From assembly GCA_913057515.1 (NCBI GenBank), contig CAJXOJ010000001.1:62001-126000 (forward strand): a stretch of DNA of 64,000 nucleotides, read 5' to 3'. The number at the start of each line of letters is the position of its first letter. Position 1 is the first letter of the stretch. A program made the position numbers and the translations under genes. The DNA is from an uncultured Cycloclasticus sp. GTDB lineage: Bacteria; Pseudomonadota; Gammaproteobacteria; Methylococcales; Cycloclasticaceae. Under the pieces are notes generated by a model. It had not been told where the DNA came from and did no database searches. It was given only the letters and a program-made list of their open reading frames with translations. Below, one piece after another: positions 47,129 through 58,357 of the stretch.

Positions 47129-47552
47129 AAATCCTCACTGTTTTTCAAAAGTTATATGAAAGTGTAGCTCGTATTTAAACGACTGCCATTAAAGACATAC
47201 ACCGCTACCGTGTACTAGCTCGCTACTTGATCGTACTGCTACTCAACTTTTAATGGTTTCCTATCAGGTTTAATTTAAGTTAATAACTTTTCAAGCCAAA
47301 CCGCCTTACCATACTGAATTAATTTGAAATAAAGTTAAAACGTACAAACTATTACTGTTACTTTTTACTTGCTTTACACTCTAGGGGAAATCAATTAGTT
47401 TATTGCTATCACTGTTAGCCTTACAAACTATTTCTAGGAGTCCCGCAAGCATTTAATACGCGCTCTACACAGCTTGAAACTACCTCCTTCCTTAAACCAA
47501 AAGTAGCTGGTGCGATAACATCTTATGCTACCACCCCACAGGATGAAGCAAT
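47129..47552. other. Non-coding stretch between groEL terminator and the pentapeptide gene
   Basis: About 420 bp, AT-rich. It should include the promoter of the pentapeptide gene. I see no ORF with a good ribosome site, no tRNA or recognisable structured RNA, and no repeat. Confidence 0.4.
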
Positions 47553-47590
47553 AAAAAAGCCCGTAAGTGCAATACTTACGAGCTTTCTTA
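47553..47590 (-). terminator. Rho-independent terminator of groESL
   Basis: On the minus strand GCTCGTAAGT pairs with ACTTACGGGC around a 5-nt loop (one G-T pair), followed by six T. It lies 27 bp after the groEL stop codon. Confidence 0.85.
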
Positions 47591-47617
47591 AGACTTACCT
47601 AGGTAAAAATGCGGAGC

Positions 47618-49294
<1,677 letters not shown>

Positions 49295-49306
49295 TTAAAT
49301 TTTAAA

Positions 49307-49594
49307 TTACTCAACAACCGCAATGATGTCGCCTTCGCTCATCACCAATAATTCTTTGCCGTCTACTTCAACTTCTGTGCCTGCATACTTGCCGAACAAA
49401 ACATTGTCACCAACTTTTACAGACATTGGGCGTGTTTCACCTTTGTCATTGATAGAGCCATTACCAACAGCAAGAACTTCACCGCGGCTTGGTTTTTCTT
49501 TTGCTGAATCAGGTAGTACGATACCACCCGCGCTTAATGCTTCTTCTTCAACACGTTTAATAATGACGCGATCACCTAATGGACGTAAATTCAT
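49307..49594 (-). CDS. groS: Co-chaperonin GroES (Hsp10)
   Basis: 95 aa, [28 protein letters not shown] at the N-terminus with the mobile loop and the C-terminal [15 protein letters not shown]. An AGGAG ribosome site precedes the ATG, and a sigma-32-like promoter lies about 50 bp upstream. Confidence 0.98.
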   Translation of the reverse strand: MNLRPLGDRVIIKRVEEEALSAGGIVLPDSAKEKPSRGEVLAVGNGSINDKGETRPMSVKVGDNVLFGKYAGTEVEVDGKELLVMSEGDIIAVVE

Positions 49595-49643
49595 GTATCA
49601 ATCTCCTAATTGTTTAATACGTTTTCAATAAATAGCTATACCG

Positions 49644-49671
49644 ATATGGGGCGGCGATTATATAAATCAAC
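49644..49671 (-). promoter_or_regulatory. Sigma-32-type heat-shock promoter of groESL
   Basis: On the minus strand the -10 box CCCCATAT (49644-49651) exactly fits CCCCATnT. A GTTGATT (49665-49671) sits 13 bp upstream, in the place and partial sequence of the CTTGAAA -35 box. No CIRCE element was found, so control appears to be sigma-32 rather than HrcA. Confidence 0.75.
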
Positions 49672-49822
49672 CCCATCCATACATTAAAATTCATTCTATT
49701 TTACTGATGAGTGAAACCTATGCATAAGTGGGAGCCAATCTTAGCCTTAGATGGCTTACTGTCAAGCAATCGATACAAAACTCAGTTAACATAATTAGCA
49801 CACTAATAATCTTAAAATACCT

Positions 49823-50575
49823 ATGAACGACGACCAGCTATTACGATACAGCCGACAGATTATGCTCCCATCAATTGATATAGAAGGTCAGCAGGCACTC
49901 CTCGACTCAAGGGTGCTTGTTATTGGCATGGGTGGTTTGGGCAGCCCTGTCGGGCTTTACCTAGCAGCAGCGGGTGTTGGCCACCTAGTGATTAGTGATT
50001 TCGATGATGTCGACCTATCCAATCTGCAGCGTCAAGTAGCCCATACAAGCGACAACATTGGCTTAGCAAAAGTTGAGTCGGCAAAACAATCTTTTCACGC
50101 CATCAACCCACTTATTAAAATAACTGCCCTTAACAAAAAGCTAGAAGATGCTGAATTATTAGAGCAGGTTAAACAAGCCGATATCGTTATCGATTGCTGC
50201 GACAATTTTGAAACCCGCTTTGCCATTAATGATGCGTGTGTCGCCGCTAAAACACCATTAGTTTCCGGTGCTGCCATTCGGTTTGAAGGGCAAATATCTG
50301 TATTTGACTCACGTGATAAAACCTGCCCTTGCTATAACTGCTTATACCCACGCGACGGAGCTGTAGCCCAAAGCTGTTCAGACAATGGCGTAATAGCACC
50401 TATCACCGGCATCATTGGCAGCATGCAAGCACTTGAAGCAATTAAAGTACTCACCGGTGCGGGCAAATCACTACAAGGTCGCGTGTTATTACTCGATGGT
50501 CTTTCAATGGATTGGCAAAGCATGACGCTGCCACGAAACCCTAATTGCCCAACTTGCTCAAACGCAGCTGCTTAA
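49823..50575 (+). CDS. MoeB/ThiF-family sulfur-carrier adenylyltransferase (HesA/MoeB type)
   Basis: 250 aa. It has the nucleotide-binding GMGGLGSPVGLYLAAAGVG (~33-51), Arg/Gln in LSNLQRQVAH, and zinc cysteines in CPCYNCLYP and NCPTC. The catalytic Cys region AQSCSDNGVIAPITGIIGS is also present. It lacks the C-terminal rhodanese domain, so it matches MoeB or ThiF length. It adenylates the C-terminus of MoaD- or ThiS-type carriers; which one cannot be decided here. The ThiO-like gene 12 kb away is too distant to argue for ThiF. Confidence 0.85.
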   Translation: MNDDQLLRYSRQIMLPSIDIEGQQALLDSRVLVIGMGGLGSPVGLYLAAAGVGHLVISDFDDVDLSNLQRQVAHTSDNIGLAKVESAKQSFHAINPLIKITALNKKLEDAELLEQVKQADIVIDCCDNFETRFAINDACVAAKTPLVSGAAIRFEGQISVFDSRDKTCPCYNCLYPRDGAVAQSCSDNGVIAPITGIIGSMQALEAIKVLTGAGKSLQGRVLLLDGLSMDWQSMTLPRNPNCPTCSNAAA

Positions 50576-50674
50576 TAAAGCCCTTGCTTTCGTTATTGAA
50601 AAACATATACTCTAACCAAAGTTAGAATTATTGCTGCACGAAAAACAAACAAGCGACTATCGAGGAGAAGTGAA

Positions 50675-50749
50675 ATGAAGTGGGAAACACCGACATATAA
50701 GGATTTACGTTTTGGTTTTGAAGTAACAATGTATATCTACAACCGATAA
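50675..50749 (+). CDS. pqqA: Coenzyme PQQ precursor peptide PqqA
   Basis: A 24-residue peptide with the conserved core RFGFEVTMY. Glu16 and Tyr20 are spaced exactly as in known PqqA, where their side chains are cross-linked by PqqE to make the PQQ skeleton. AGGAGAAG lies a few bases before the ATG (50661-50674). It is followed by a terminator, so it is transcribed as a short separate unit. The rest of the pathway (pqqBCDE) begins 6.7 kb away on the same strand. Confidence 0.95.
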   Translation: MKWETPTYKDLRFGFEVTMYIYNR

Positions 50750-50757
50750 TTCAATAT

Positions 50758-50787
50758 AAAAAAAGGTTCCAATAGGAACCTTTTTTT
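50758..50787. terminator. Bidirectional terminator between pqqA and the LpoB-like gene
   Basis: GGTTCC (50765-50770), loop AATA, GGAACC (50775-50780), flanked by a run of A and a run of T that extend the stem. It lies 15 bp downstream of pqqA and 30 bp downstream of the convergent lipoprotein operon, so it can serve both. Confidence 0.9.
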
Positions 50788-50810
50788 ATATTAAACCCAG
50801 CTGTTCTCAG

Positions 50811-51344
50811 TTATAGAAAACTCCTTTTACCCTTTGCCAACGTCAGCAAGCCAGACCACTGCCCCTTCATTTCACCATCTAAGGTCATCATTTTTAATTC
50901 TAATTTATAACCTACAAGCTGTTGTCCATTAGAACCAAATTGGCGATTAGACGATAATTCAGAACGCACAACATAGTCGAAACTTGTCGCCGATGTATCG
51001 ACCAACCTTAATAACCCAGAGTTTAGTAATGTTTCGGTAATGCGATCATAAATATCTTGCATCCTTATACTTTCATTATCTGTATTATTTCTTAATTTAG
51101 CCAAAATCAGTCGAGGCCTTTTATTGCCCCATGTTTGTACTAAGCCAGAAGATAACATTTTATTAGTGACCGTTTCTGCCAGCTCAGTATAATCAGCCAT
51201 AGTTAGTTCAGCAGATAGATGTCCTCTTTCACCTGACCCTACTATAGAAACATTCGACTGGCCACCAGTAATAAGGGGATTAGTCTGACAAGCAGACAGA
51301 ACAGCCGCTACCGCTAATAAGGTTGAAATTTTTAAAGTTTTCAT
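50811..51344 (-). CDS. LpoB-like lipoprotein (penicillin-binding protein activator family)
   Basis: 177 aa with lipobox LSAC (Cys19), followed by an LpoB/YcfM-like domain: DYTELAETVTNKMLSSGL, RPRLILAKLRNNTDNESIRM and ITETLLNSGLLRLVD. E. coli LpoB is an outer-membrane lipoprotein that activates PBP1B. The neighbouring ycfL-like gene matches the E. coli ycfL-lpoB pairing. Because it also sits with CsgG-type proteins, which share this fold, it might instead belong to that assembly. It is last gene of the five-gene cassette. Confidence 0.75.
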   Translation of the reverse strand: MKTLKISTLLAVAAVLSACQTNPLITGGQSNVSIVGSGERGHLSAELTMADYTELAETVTNKMLSSGLVQTWGNKRPRLILAKLRNNTDNESIRMQDIYDRITETLLNSGLLRLVDTSATSFDYVVRSELSSNRQFGSNGQQLVGYKLELKMMTLDGEMKGQWSGLLTLAKGKRSFL

Positions 51345-51394
51345 AAATATCCTATTTATTTAGTGTGAAGTTTTGGTCAAAATTAAGCATCACT

Positions 51395-51853
51395 TTATCG
51401 GTCAGGGTTGCTTTTTTCTTGGTGAATAAAGAAATCATCAGGCAATCTAACAGTCATCGTTAAGTTGTATGCCTGAGGTGTCACTCCAAGTGTTTGAAAG
51501 CTCTTTATTTCCCTAGGGCCTAAGCTAAAACGCTTCCAAACTGTATTTTGATTTATTTTGAACCCTTGTTGATCCTCCCAAGAATACATGTATTCCAATG
51601 AGTAACGTTTATTAGATAAATTTTGCACCGACACTTCTGCGCGCTGAAGCTGGCCCACTGAACCAAAACGAACATCAACTAGATCTATCTTTCCAACCAA
51701 ATCTTTTGAGCCAGCAATTAATCGAGCACGTGCATGCGCTGTACTCACCGTATTTTGCTGGTGATTCCTAACCGTCGGTTGCTGCCCTATGCTATTCACC
51801 GTATTACATGCCGTTAAGGAAACACAGGCCATTAATATATATAAAGTTTTCAT
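51395..51853 (-). CDS. YcfL-like lipoprotein (DUF1425)
   Basis: 152 aa from ATG 51853 (MKTLYILMACVSLTAC, lipobox LTAC); an upstream in-frame ATG at 51868 would add five residues. The domain from ~60 to the end has QRAEVSVQNLSNKRYSLEYMYSWEDQQGF, an Ig-like fold as in YcfL. It overlaps the stop of the COG3014-like gene by 4 bases. Function is unknown; the family is usually next to lpoB. Confidence 0.75.
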   Translation of the reverse strand: MKTLYILMACVSLTACNTVNSIGQQPTVRNHQQNTVSTAHARARLIAGSKDLVGKIDLVDVRFGSVGQLQRAEVSVQNLSNKRYSLEYMYSWEDQQGFKINQNTVWKRFSLGPREIKSFQTLGVTPQAYNLTMTVRLPDDFFIHQEKSNPDR

Positions 51854-53433
51854 CTCATTTTCACCCACATTTTGTCACTACTAGCCGTATATAACGTTTT
51901 GTTTAGCGATCTTGCATAAACGATATTATGACTCCCCTTATCAATTTTCACGAGCTTGCTATTCAGCCTTTTACCCTGTCGGTTATAAGTGCTGATTTTA
52001 ATTTGCGAAACAGACTTTGGAACGTAAAAGCGTGCTGCCATTAATTTTGATGGTAACGTTGTCCACGAACGTGTATCAGGGTGAACCATTTTATCTCGCT
52101 CAGATTTAACCGAATTAACCAACGAACCAAAAACCCCAGCACTTTGCGCAGCTTGATTCCAGGCATGCCCTTCGATGACATTACGTATAACCGTCGTCAT
52201 CATACGTAGTTGCTCTAAAGGCCCCGCTTCTTTTTGATGACGCAATGCTAAAGCCGTAATATCGGCCACTTCAGAAAGCCTTGCCCAGCGTTTACCTGTC
52301 GATGTTTGTGCTTCAATACGGTAAACCTGTGAGTCTACTGCCTCATAAATAGGTAACTCAATAAGTGTTGGCGGCCCAAACCCTAAACTTAGGTCAAATT
52401 TCAGAAGTTTTTTCTCGGGAGCAAAACCATCGCCTGCGATAACATGAACCAAACGACGCCCCGTAGGCGCGGGCTTTTTAATGTCTTTAATAGCTTGTTT
52501 GATAACATCACTTTTAGGGTTAAGCTCAAGCGCCTTTTTATAGGATATACGAGCATTATCTCTAAGTGATCTATCTTCATAGCTATCGAGCTCTTGTACT
52601 ACACCTGCAATATAAAAACCGAATGGGTTAACAAATGCGCTGGCTACTTTAGATGCTTCCTTATTAGAGCCTTTATACTGGTTTTTTATTATTGAACCAA
52701 AACCAACATTTGCCAGCTCGGCTCCTTTTTCTTTTTGCTCTTTTTCTTCTTTGGCTATTTCTTTTTTCGCTTCACGAATTCTCTCATCAAATGCTTCTTT
52801 CTCCATGTTTTGTAAATCAATCGCTCGCCTTGTCACGTTATAGGCATTACGGTCACCTTCTAGCAGATAGGCTATCGATTTATAATTCAGCATCAAAACA
52901 CGCTCAAACCCAACACCTGGATACTCACCCAGCTCTTCATTACCACTAATTGTTGAGACACCCGCAGATCCTAAACCTGATAAGAAGCTTGAAACGGTAC
53001 CTCTCTCTTTTTTAGCCACTTGAGATCTTTCTGCACTGGAAAAACTGGCTTGGGCCAATGTCACATCTTCCGCATCCAGCGCCATCAGCCCTAATTCTAA
53101 ATTAGCCAATAAATCAAGTTTATTTGGGTCCGTAATACCTTTTTGGCGTAACTTAATCGCTTGCCCCACCTCTCCAGATGAAATCATTTTTTTAATGGCT
53201 AACATATCTTTTGTATAGCCTTCGTAAACAACCTTTCTATTGGAGCTTACCCCTGCCTTCAATGAAGCGGGTTTTGTCGCAACAGTTTTTTCTGCTGTAT
53301 TTTTAACCGCAGCGCCACCTACTGCACTCACCGCTTTTGAAAATGACGATAACGCATCAAAAGCGAACAAGCTTGTAGATAAGCAAGCCAAGCAGATAAT
53401 AGAAATACAAATTATTAATTTATTAGAATTCAT
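51850..53433 (-). CDS. COG3014-like secreted repeat protein
   Basis: 527 aa with a signal peptide (1-24), a TPR-like helical region (~60-210; MLAIKKMISSGEVGQAIKLRQKG), an acidic/basic coiled coil (~225-250, EAKKEIAKEEKEQKEKG) and a beta-rich C-terminal half. No lipobox is seen. It resembles the COG3014 proteins found with CsgG-like and LpoB-like genes in marine gammaproteobacteria; the biochemical role is not known. It lies 23 bp after the triple-CsgG gene. Confidence 0.65.
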   Translation of the reverse strand: MNSNKLIICISIICLACLSTSLFAFDALSSFSKAVSAVGGAAVKNTAEKTVATKPASLKAGVSSNRKVVYEGYTKDMLAIKKMISSGEVGQAIKLRQKGITDPNKLDLLANLELGLMALDAEDVTLAQASFSSAERSQVAKKERGTVSSFLSGLGSAGVSTISGNEELGEYPGVGFERVLMLNYKSIAYLLEGDRNAYNVTRRAIDLQNMEKEAFDERIREAKKEIAKEEKEQKEKGAELANVGFGSIIKNQYKGSNKEASKVASAFVNPFGFYIAGVVQELDSYEDRSLRDNARISYKKALELNPKSDVIKQAIKDIKKPAPTGRRLVHVIAGDGFAPEKKLLKFDLSLGFGPPTLIELPIYEAVDSQVYRIEAQTSTGKRWARLSEVADITALALRHQKEAGPLEQLRMMTTVIRNVIEGHAWNQAAQSAGVFGSLVNSVKSERDKMVHPDTRSWTTLPSKLMAARFYVPKSVSQIKISTYNRQGKRLNSKLVKIDKGSHNIVYARSLNKTLYTASSDKMWVKMR

Positions 53434-53456
53434 AACGATTTGCTTGCTCTCTAAAA

Positions 53457-55952
53457 TTAAAAGTTTGGCCGTCTAACGGCGGGAGCAGGCTTACTTTCAG
53501 CTTGCTTAGCTCGACGCCCTATGGGGACTAGCTCACCTTTTTGACGGGCCGATAAATCATCGCTGATTTGAGTCGCTATTTCAGTTGTTAATAGATCCAA
53601 CAAATCATTAACTGCAAGCGCCTGACTCTCTACTTGCTTTATTCTTTCATTAACCCTCACCTTGATAGCGCTGGTTAAACGGCCAGAATGGACATCAATT
53701 AATCGAACGCCAGCCTCGACCGTACCAAAATAACGTATTTGAATCTCATTGGTGTAAGGCACTTTTTTTCTCTCTGCACGAACGCTAAAATCATCTATAG
53801 CAGCATGAATAAGGTAGTCAGCTCCCTTCAACTCACTTAGCGTAGTGTCAGGTGCTGAACCCGCTGCAATCGAAGTAAACGCTTTTTCATCCAATATCTG
53901 GTCAATCTCCTTACGCTCCATAATGTCGAACTCTGGAAATTGTGATAATTTAATCATCAAATCATTGGTGATACGCGCATCATTAATCCCCACTAATTGC
54001 TGGTTATTTCCACGTGGATTTATTTTAATTTTTCCTACCGCTAGCGTCAGCACCTTTCCGTCATTTTTTGTCGCATCACCACCTGTACGTTTTGGAGTTA
54101 TTGACGCCAACCCTTGCTGACTAAGCCGCCCTTTAGAATGATCCAGTCGCTTTAAAATATCACCCGTTAACAACGCGACTCCATTTGTCGCTGCTTTTGA
54201 ACGAGCATCCTCCACCTCATTTAATTCAACAGTGCCCAGCTCCGCTTCTGCCACACCCAATTGAACACCTGTATCTGGATCAATGATCGCTTCGCCTGGA
54301 CGAACGGCACGGAGCTTTTCACCAACAGATAAACCACCATCGGAACCTCTATTGATGTAAGCAACACCTGACACAATAGCAGCCACCTTGATAGGGTAAA
54401 TGGCATTCATTAAGTTAACGGTAACCTGATCAGCAAATGCATCTGCAAGTTCAGAAATAATCCTAGTCTCAGAACCCGTTTTTTCTACCGATTGACTCAC
54501 AGAAATCTTACGTGACTCCATAATATCGCTGGTGCGTGCATTAACAATACGCATATTGCCTTCAATATGCCCTGCCTGCGAGACAAAGGTACGAGAAGAA
54601 CCCGGTAAACGCACTGTTCGCTCTTCTATCGTAAAACTAGCAACACTGCCAATAGCAACATAATCTGCACCTTTTAACTGGCCCATCGCCGACACCATAT
54701 CTCGGTTCTCTGCCATCGCCTGCGCCAACTGCTCATCAATCAGTTGATCGGTTTCCTGACGATCAATTAATTGAAAACGTTTGGTTTGTGCTAAACGAGA
54801 AATTAAGGTGTCGGTAAAAGCTGGAATATGCAAATTAGCATCAATACCCGTCGTCGCTGTTGAATGAGCTTTCACAAGCCCAACTGCTAAACGAGGTCGT
54901 TGAGCGGGTTGGCCGCCTATATCTGAGCTTTTATGTAACGAAGGCGCTGTTTTTCCAACTGATAAACCACTTTCTTTTTTCTGAGCGATGGCAAGATCAT
55001 TGACCTTTAAATTACCTTCAATAACGGAAAGAACTGAGAACGTTTTCTGAACTTGGTTTACTTTAGCTAGGCCAATATCTTTACGTAACTTGCCAATTGA
55101 AATGCCTGAGGCATCTTTAATATCTTTTCCCTCACGAGAAATCTCATAGAGATCACCAACAGAGACTTGCTCATTGCTACCTCGGTTCACAACCCAAGGA
55201 TCAGCGCTGATTATTTGTGCAGGGAAAATCATATCCAAAACACTGATCGCTGCTTGCAAGCCCAAGTGATCAAACATTGAATACTCATCCTGCGTAGCCT
55301 CTTTACCCGTAAACGCAGTGTCAGAAATTTTAGTACGAAGACTATCTGCGCCAATAATACGGCCTGTAACAGCATCAATTACCCGTAACCGCAAACGCGC
55401 ATCCACTTGGTTTTTAACCATCACGCGCTGACTATCACTAAAAGGGACCGCTGTCTTTTTTTGTGACCCTCTTTGTTTTTCTAGTACAGCATAAACAATA
55501 TAGTCTGCACCAATAGCCGTCCCCAAATTCTTAAATTCTTTTAGACGATCATTATGATCTGCAGCAGAACTTGCAGCCGCCACTGTCCAGCCATTCACAT
55601 CAGCTAAATCGTCAACAGTTTCCTCAATGACCTTATCTAAGTCCGTTTCTTTTATATCTGCACCAAATTGTTGCTCACGAATAACGTGGCGCAACGCACT
55701 ACGTTCCACCACATCAAAACGTTTAGTTGCTGATAACTGCTCAATTAAACGCGCTGCTAAACCATCGGGCAAAGTACGAATATTGCCTTGAACTGTACGA
55801 TCAGGGTGAAAGTCTCCTTGCCCCATAACAGCAATTTTCACCTTGTTTTTCTGTTGCTTTAAGGTAGCAGGTGCTGCCAATGACAGCTGACTAACTAACA
55901 ATATGGCCAACATTGATATTGAAAAAAATATGCTTTTATTGAATCCATTCAT
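53457..55952 (-). CDS. Periplasmic protein with three tandem CsgG-type modules
   Basis: 831 aa with a signal peptide (1-26). Three related modules begin at KIAVMGQGDFHP (~37), RPRLAVGLVKAH (~350) and VLTLAVGKIKIN (~640). Each has an ERxxxxxxIxEQ-like helix (VVERSALRHVIREQQ, LIDRQETDQLIDEQ, IMERKEIDQILDEK) and a GADYxxxAxxxxF strand (IGADYIVYAVL, GADYVAIGSV, GADYLIHAAI). The first two are followed by a small beta domain with NRGS(D/N)xxxSVGxxx. Single CsgG proteins form an outer-membrane pore; three in one chain without a lipobox is unusual. Function is unknown. Confidence 0.7.
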   Translation of the reverse strand: MNGFNKSIFFSISMLAILLVSQLSLAAPATLKQQKNKVKIAVMGQGDFHPDRTVQGNIRTLPDGLAARLIEQLSATKRFDVVERSALRHVIREQQFGADIKETDLDKVIEETVDDLADVNGWTVAAASSAADHNDRLKEFKNLGTAIGADYIVYAVLEKQRGSQKKTAVPFSDSQRVMVKNQVDARLRLRVIDAVTGRIIGADSLRTKISDTAFTGKEATQDEYSMFDHLGLQAAISVLDMIFPAQIISADPWVVNRGSNEQVSVGDLYEISREGKDIKDASGISIGKLRKDIGLAKVNQVQKTFSVLSVIEGNLKVNDLAIAQKKESGLSVGKTAPSLHKSSDIGGQPAQRPRLAVGLVKAHSTATTGIDANLHIPAFTDTLISRLAQTKRFQLIDRQETDQLIDEQLAQAMAENRDMVSAMGQLKGADYVAIGSVASFTIEERTVRLPGSSRTFVSQAGHIEGNMRIVNARTSDIMESRKISVSQSVEKTGSETRIISELADAFADQVTVNLMNAIYPIKVAAIVSGVAYINRGSDGGLSVGEKLRAVRPGEAIIDPDTGVQLGVAEAELGTVELNEVEDARSKAATNGVALLTGDILKRLDHSKGRLSQQGLASITPKRTGGDATKNDGKVLTLAVGKIKINPRGNNQQLVGINDARITNDLMIKLSQFPEFDIMERKEIDQILDEKAFTSIAAGSAPDTTLSELKGADYLIHAAIDDFSVRAERKKVPYTNEIQIRYFGTVEAGVRLIDVHSGRLTSAIKVRVNERIKQVESQALAVNDLLDLLTTEIATQISDDLSARQKGELVPIGRRAKQAESKPAPAVRRPNF

Positions 55953-55970
55953 AACTATTCCCTTATTAAG

Positions 55971-56903
55971 CTATTGCGGTTTACGAACAATGTCGCCGAC
56001 CCCGATAGGGCCATATTCAGGGTCTTCCTCAGAAAGAATCTTGCCATAGCTTGCTTTAGGGTTAATTCGAACAATTTCTATTGTTCCAACTAACTCCTCG
56101 CCAGAACCAAGAGACTCGCCTGTATCAGGATCAAATAATTCTTCACCCGCAAAAAACACCTTATATTTTTGACCCTTTTTCAGGCCACCATCTTTACCGC
56201 GATTAATAATGATTTGATTTTTACGTGTTCGCTTGACGACTTTCATGGGGTAAACAGCATCAACAAATTGATCGGCTAGATTCGCCGAAACCTCTTTTGC
56301 CATTTTTGTAAAGTACGTATTATTAGGCACCCCACCCTTGCCATTCACAATCGCGGATTTTGTCGCAAAAGAACTTTTAAGGTCGAAAGTTGATACCACC
56401 TGTCCCGATGCCGTATCGACCATCTGAGCTGTCAGGTGAATTAAACCAGAGTCTTGTCGTTTGTACTTATCATCAAAATTTGGCAGTGCTTTATGAGAAC
56501 GATAAAACTTGAAGTTTTGCACCTTCGGCAAAATAAGATAGTGTGCATTAGACATTACTCCTGTTGCTGCTGCATCGCCTTTGGCTAAGTCAGATTCGGC
56601 AAACTGCTGCTCTTCTCTAATATCAGCGATAACTTCTTTATTGCGACTCACAACTCGAAATTTACGGGTATTACGAAACGAGCTTTCCAACTCTGCCCAG
56701 AGCAATTCTAGGTTCAGGTGTTTTCGAGAATATTTACTGACTTTCTCACCCACTTTAGGCTCTTTAATCGCCACAGCAGGTTGTTCCGCTGCCCAAAGGT
56801 TTTGTGTAAAAAGAACCGCCACTAAGGCTAGACAAACAACAGATGACGAACAGGCTTTTTTAATCAACGAACTATCCCCACAACTTAGAGTTATAAATAA
56901 CAA
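55971..56903 (-). CDS. Single-module CsgG/FlgT-like secreted protein
   Basis: 310 aa with a hydrophobic signal segment near residues 17-38. It contains one CsgG-type module (LLWAELESSFRNTRKFRVVSR, NAHYLILPKVQNF, LTAQMVDTASGQVVSTFDL) and the same C-terminal beta domain (IIINRGKDGGLKKGQKYKVF, FDPDTGESLG) seen in the 831-aa protein. It is first gene of the five-gene cassette. The true start may be an internal Met, because the first 15 residues are not typical of a signal peptide. Confidence 0.7.
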   Translation of the reverse strand: MLFITLSCGDSSLIKKACSSSVVCLALVAVLFTQNLWAAEQPAVAIKEPKVGEKVSKYSRKHLNLELLWAELESSFRNTRKFRVVSRNKEVIADIREEQQFAESDLAKGDAAATGVMSNAHYLILPKVQNFKFYRSHKALPNFDDKYKRQDSGLIHLTAQMVDTASGQVVSTFDLKSSFATKSAIVNGKGGVPNNTYFTKMAKEVSANLADQFVDAVYPMKVVKRTRKNQIIINRGKDGGLKKGQKYKVFFAGEELFDPDTGESLGSGEELVGTIEIVRINPKASYGKILSEEDPEYGPIGVGDIVRKPQ

Positions 56904-57447
56904 AATAATGGACGAACAGCCAAGAGATTAATTGCGTCTTACCTTAGTAAAAATGGGGCTTAACGCTGCATTTAAAGCGCTCTGACACCAAATTCCAAGA
57001 GCTATAATTTTCATCCATGAGGTGTAAAAGATACCACAAAAAAAAGCACTGTCAACTCTCTACAATGACAGAACGAAATTTACAACAAATAGAGGATTTA
57101 TAGTGACCTAGAGCCATTTTTTTAAAATGAAGCTAAATAAAATAAATTTATTTTTTTGAAGAATAAAAACCCCGTTTATACAAGATATTCATTGCCATCG
57201 TCATGCCAATGTTGTCAACAAAAGCTTAGTTTACATTTGCGCTTAAGTAATACCGTCACCAATAAAACATTTAAAGTCTCACTTATTACTTTAAACCTTG
57301 CTTTCTTTATATTCTGACTGATAGCCCTATCTCCATAAGCTTTTTTAACTCATTGGTTTCTTGACTTTAATATTAAAATATAATCACTTAGCTATCAGTA
57401 TCTGCATTAAAATGGCACGAAATTTATCAAATAATCAGGTCGCTTTT
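56904..57447. other. Divergent promoter region between the envelope cassette and pqqBCDE
   Basis: 544 bp, strongly AT-rich, between two divergent operons. It must contain both promoters. I see several AT-tracts (around 57115-57165), but no hairpin terminator, RNA gene or clear operator. The pqqB frame stays open upstream to 57361, but start choice at 57448 makes 57361-57447 non-coding. Confidence 0.4.
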
Positions 57448-58356
57448 ATGCAAATTCGTGTTTTAGGCTCAGGTGCTGGTGGTGGCTTCCCTCAGTGGAA
57501 TTGTAGCTGCCCAAATTGCAAAGCTGTACGAGCAGGAACCATTAAAGCCTCCACCCGCAACCAATCATCCATTGCTGTGTCGTCCGACGGTGAACATTGG
57601 GCATTATTTAACGCATCGCCTGACGTACGTGCGCAACTAGAAAACTTTCCCGAGATTCACCCTAAAAACAAAGTACGCGGCACGGGCATTGAAGCCATTG
57701 TGATATTTGATTCCCAAATTGATCACGCGACGGGTTTGCTGATTTTGCGTGAAGGCGATCCACTCACCATCTATTGCACGGACATGGTGAAACAAGATTT
57801 AACCACAGGCTTCCCTATTTTTAATATTTTGGAGCATTTCTGTGGCGTTGAAGACCATCCAATCCCATTGAACGGCGATGCGTTTACAATTCCTAACATT
57901 GATGATTTGGAGTTCACTGCTTTACCGTTAAAAAGCAAAGCGCCACCGTATTCACCCCACCGCAACGATCCGCACGAAGGTGATAACATTGGCATGATTA
58001 TTCACCAAATATCCACCGGCAAAACAACTTTCTACGCACCGGGCCTAGGCGTGATTGAGCCACACGTTGAACAAGCAATGACAGAGGCTGATTGCGTGTT
58101 AGTAGATGGCACCTTTTGGACGGATGACGAACTCGCTTCTGTAGGGCGACCGTTACTTGCAAGAAAAATTGGGCATTTACCGCAATTCGGAGAAGGCGGA
58201 ATGATTGAGTTTTTAGACACGCTCGATAAACCGCGCAAAATTTTGATTCATATCAACAATACCAACCCAATTCTAGATGAGGAATCTGAAGAACGCGATA
58301 TACTGACCCAACACGGCATTGAGGTGTCGTACGACAATATGAATATCGAGCTCTAA
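57448..58356 (+). CDS. pqqB: PQQ biosynthesis protein PqqB
   Basis: 302 aa from ATG 57448, giving [24 protein letters not shown], the typical PqqB N-terminus with its zinc cysteines; an in-frame extension to 57361 has no family counterpart. Metallo-beta-lactamase fold with [16 protein letters not shown]. It hydroxylates the tyrosine moiety of the Glu-Tyr intermediate. Length equals the family norm (~303). First gene of pqqBCDE. Confidence 0.96.
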   Translation: MQIRVLGSGAGGGFPQWNCSCPNCKAVRAGTIKASTRNQSSIAVSSDGEHWALFNASPDVRAQLENFPEIHPKNKVRGTGIEAIVIFDSQIDHATGLLILREGDPLTIYCTDMVKQDLTTGFPIFNILEHFCGVEDHPIPLNGDAFTIPNIDDLEFTALPLKSKAPPYSPHRNDPHEGDNIGMIIHQISTGKTTFYAPGLGVIEPHVEQAMTEADCVLVDGTFWTDDELASVGRPLLARKIGHLPQFGEGGMIEFLDTLDKPRKILIHINNTNPILDEESEERDILTQHGIEVSYDNMNIEL

Positions 58357-58357
58357 G

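Noticed and set aside
49595-49822. CIRCE/HrcA operator in front of groESL
   Set aside because: Only a partial TTAGCAC-like string occurs near 49797; no inverted GAGTGCTAA arm. The sigma-32-like boxes explain the promoter.
57361-57447. N-terminal extension of PqqB
   Set aside because: Known PqqB proteins begin at [19 protein letters not shown], which corresponds to ATG 57448; the extension has no family match.
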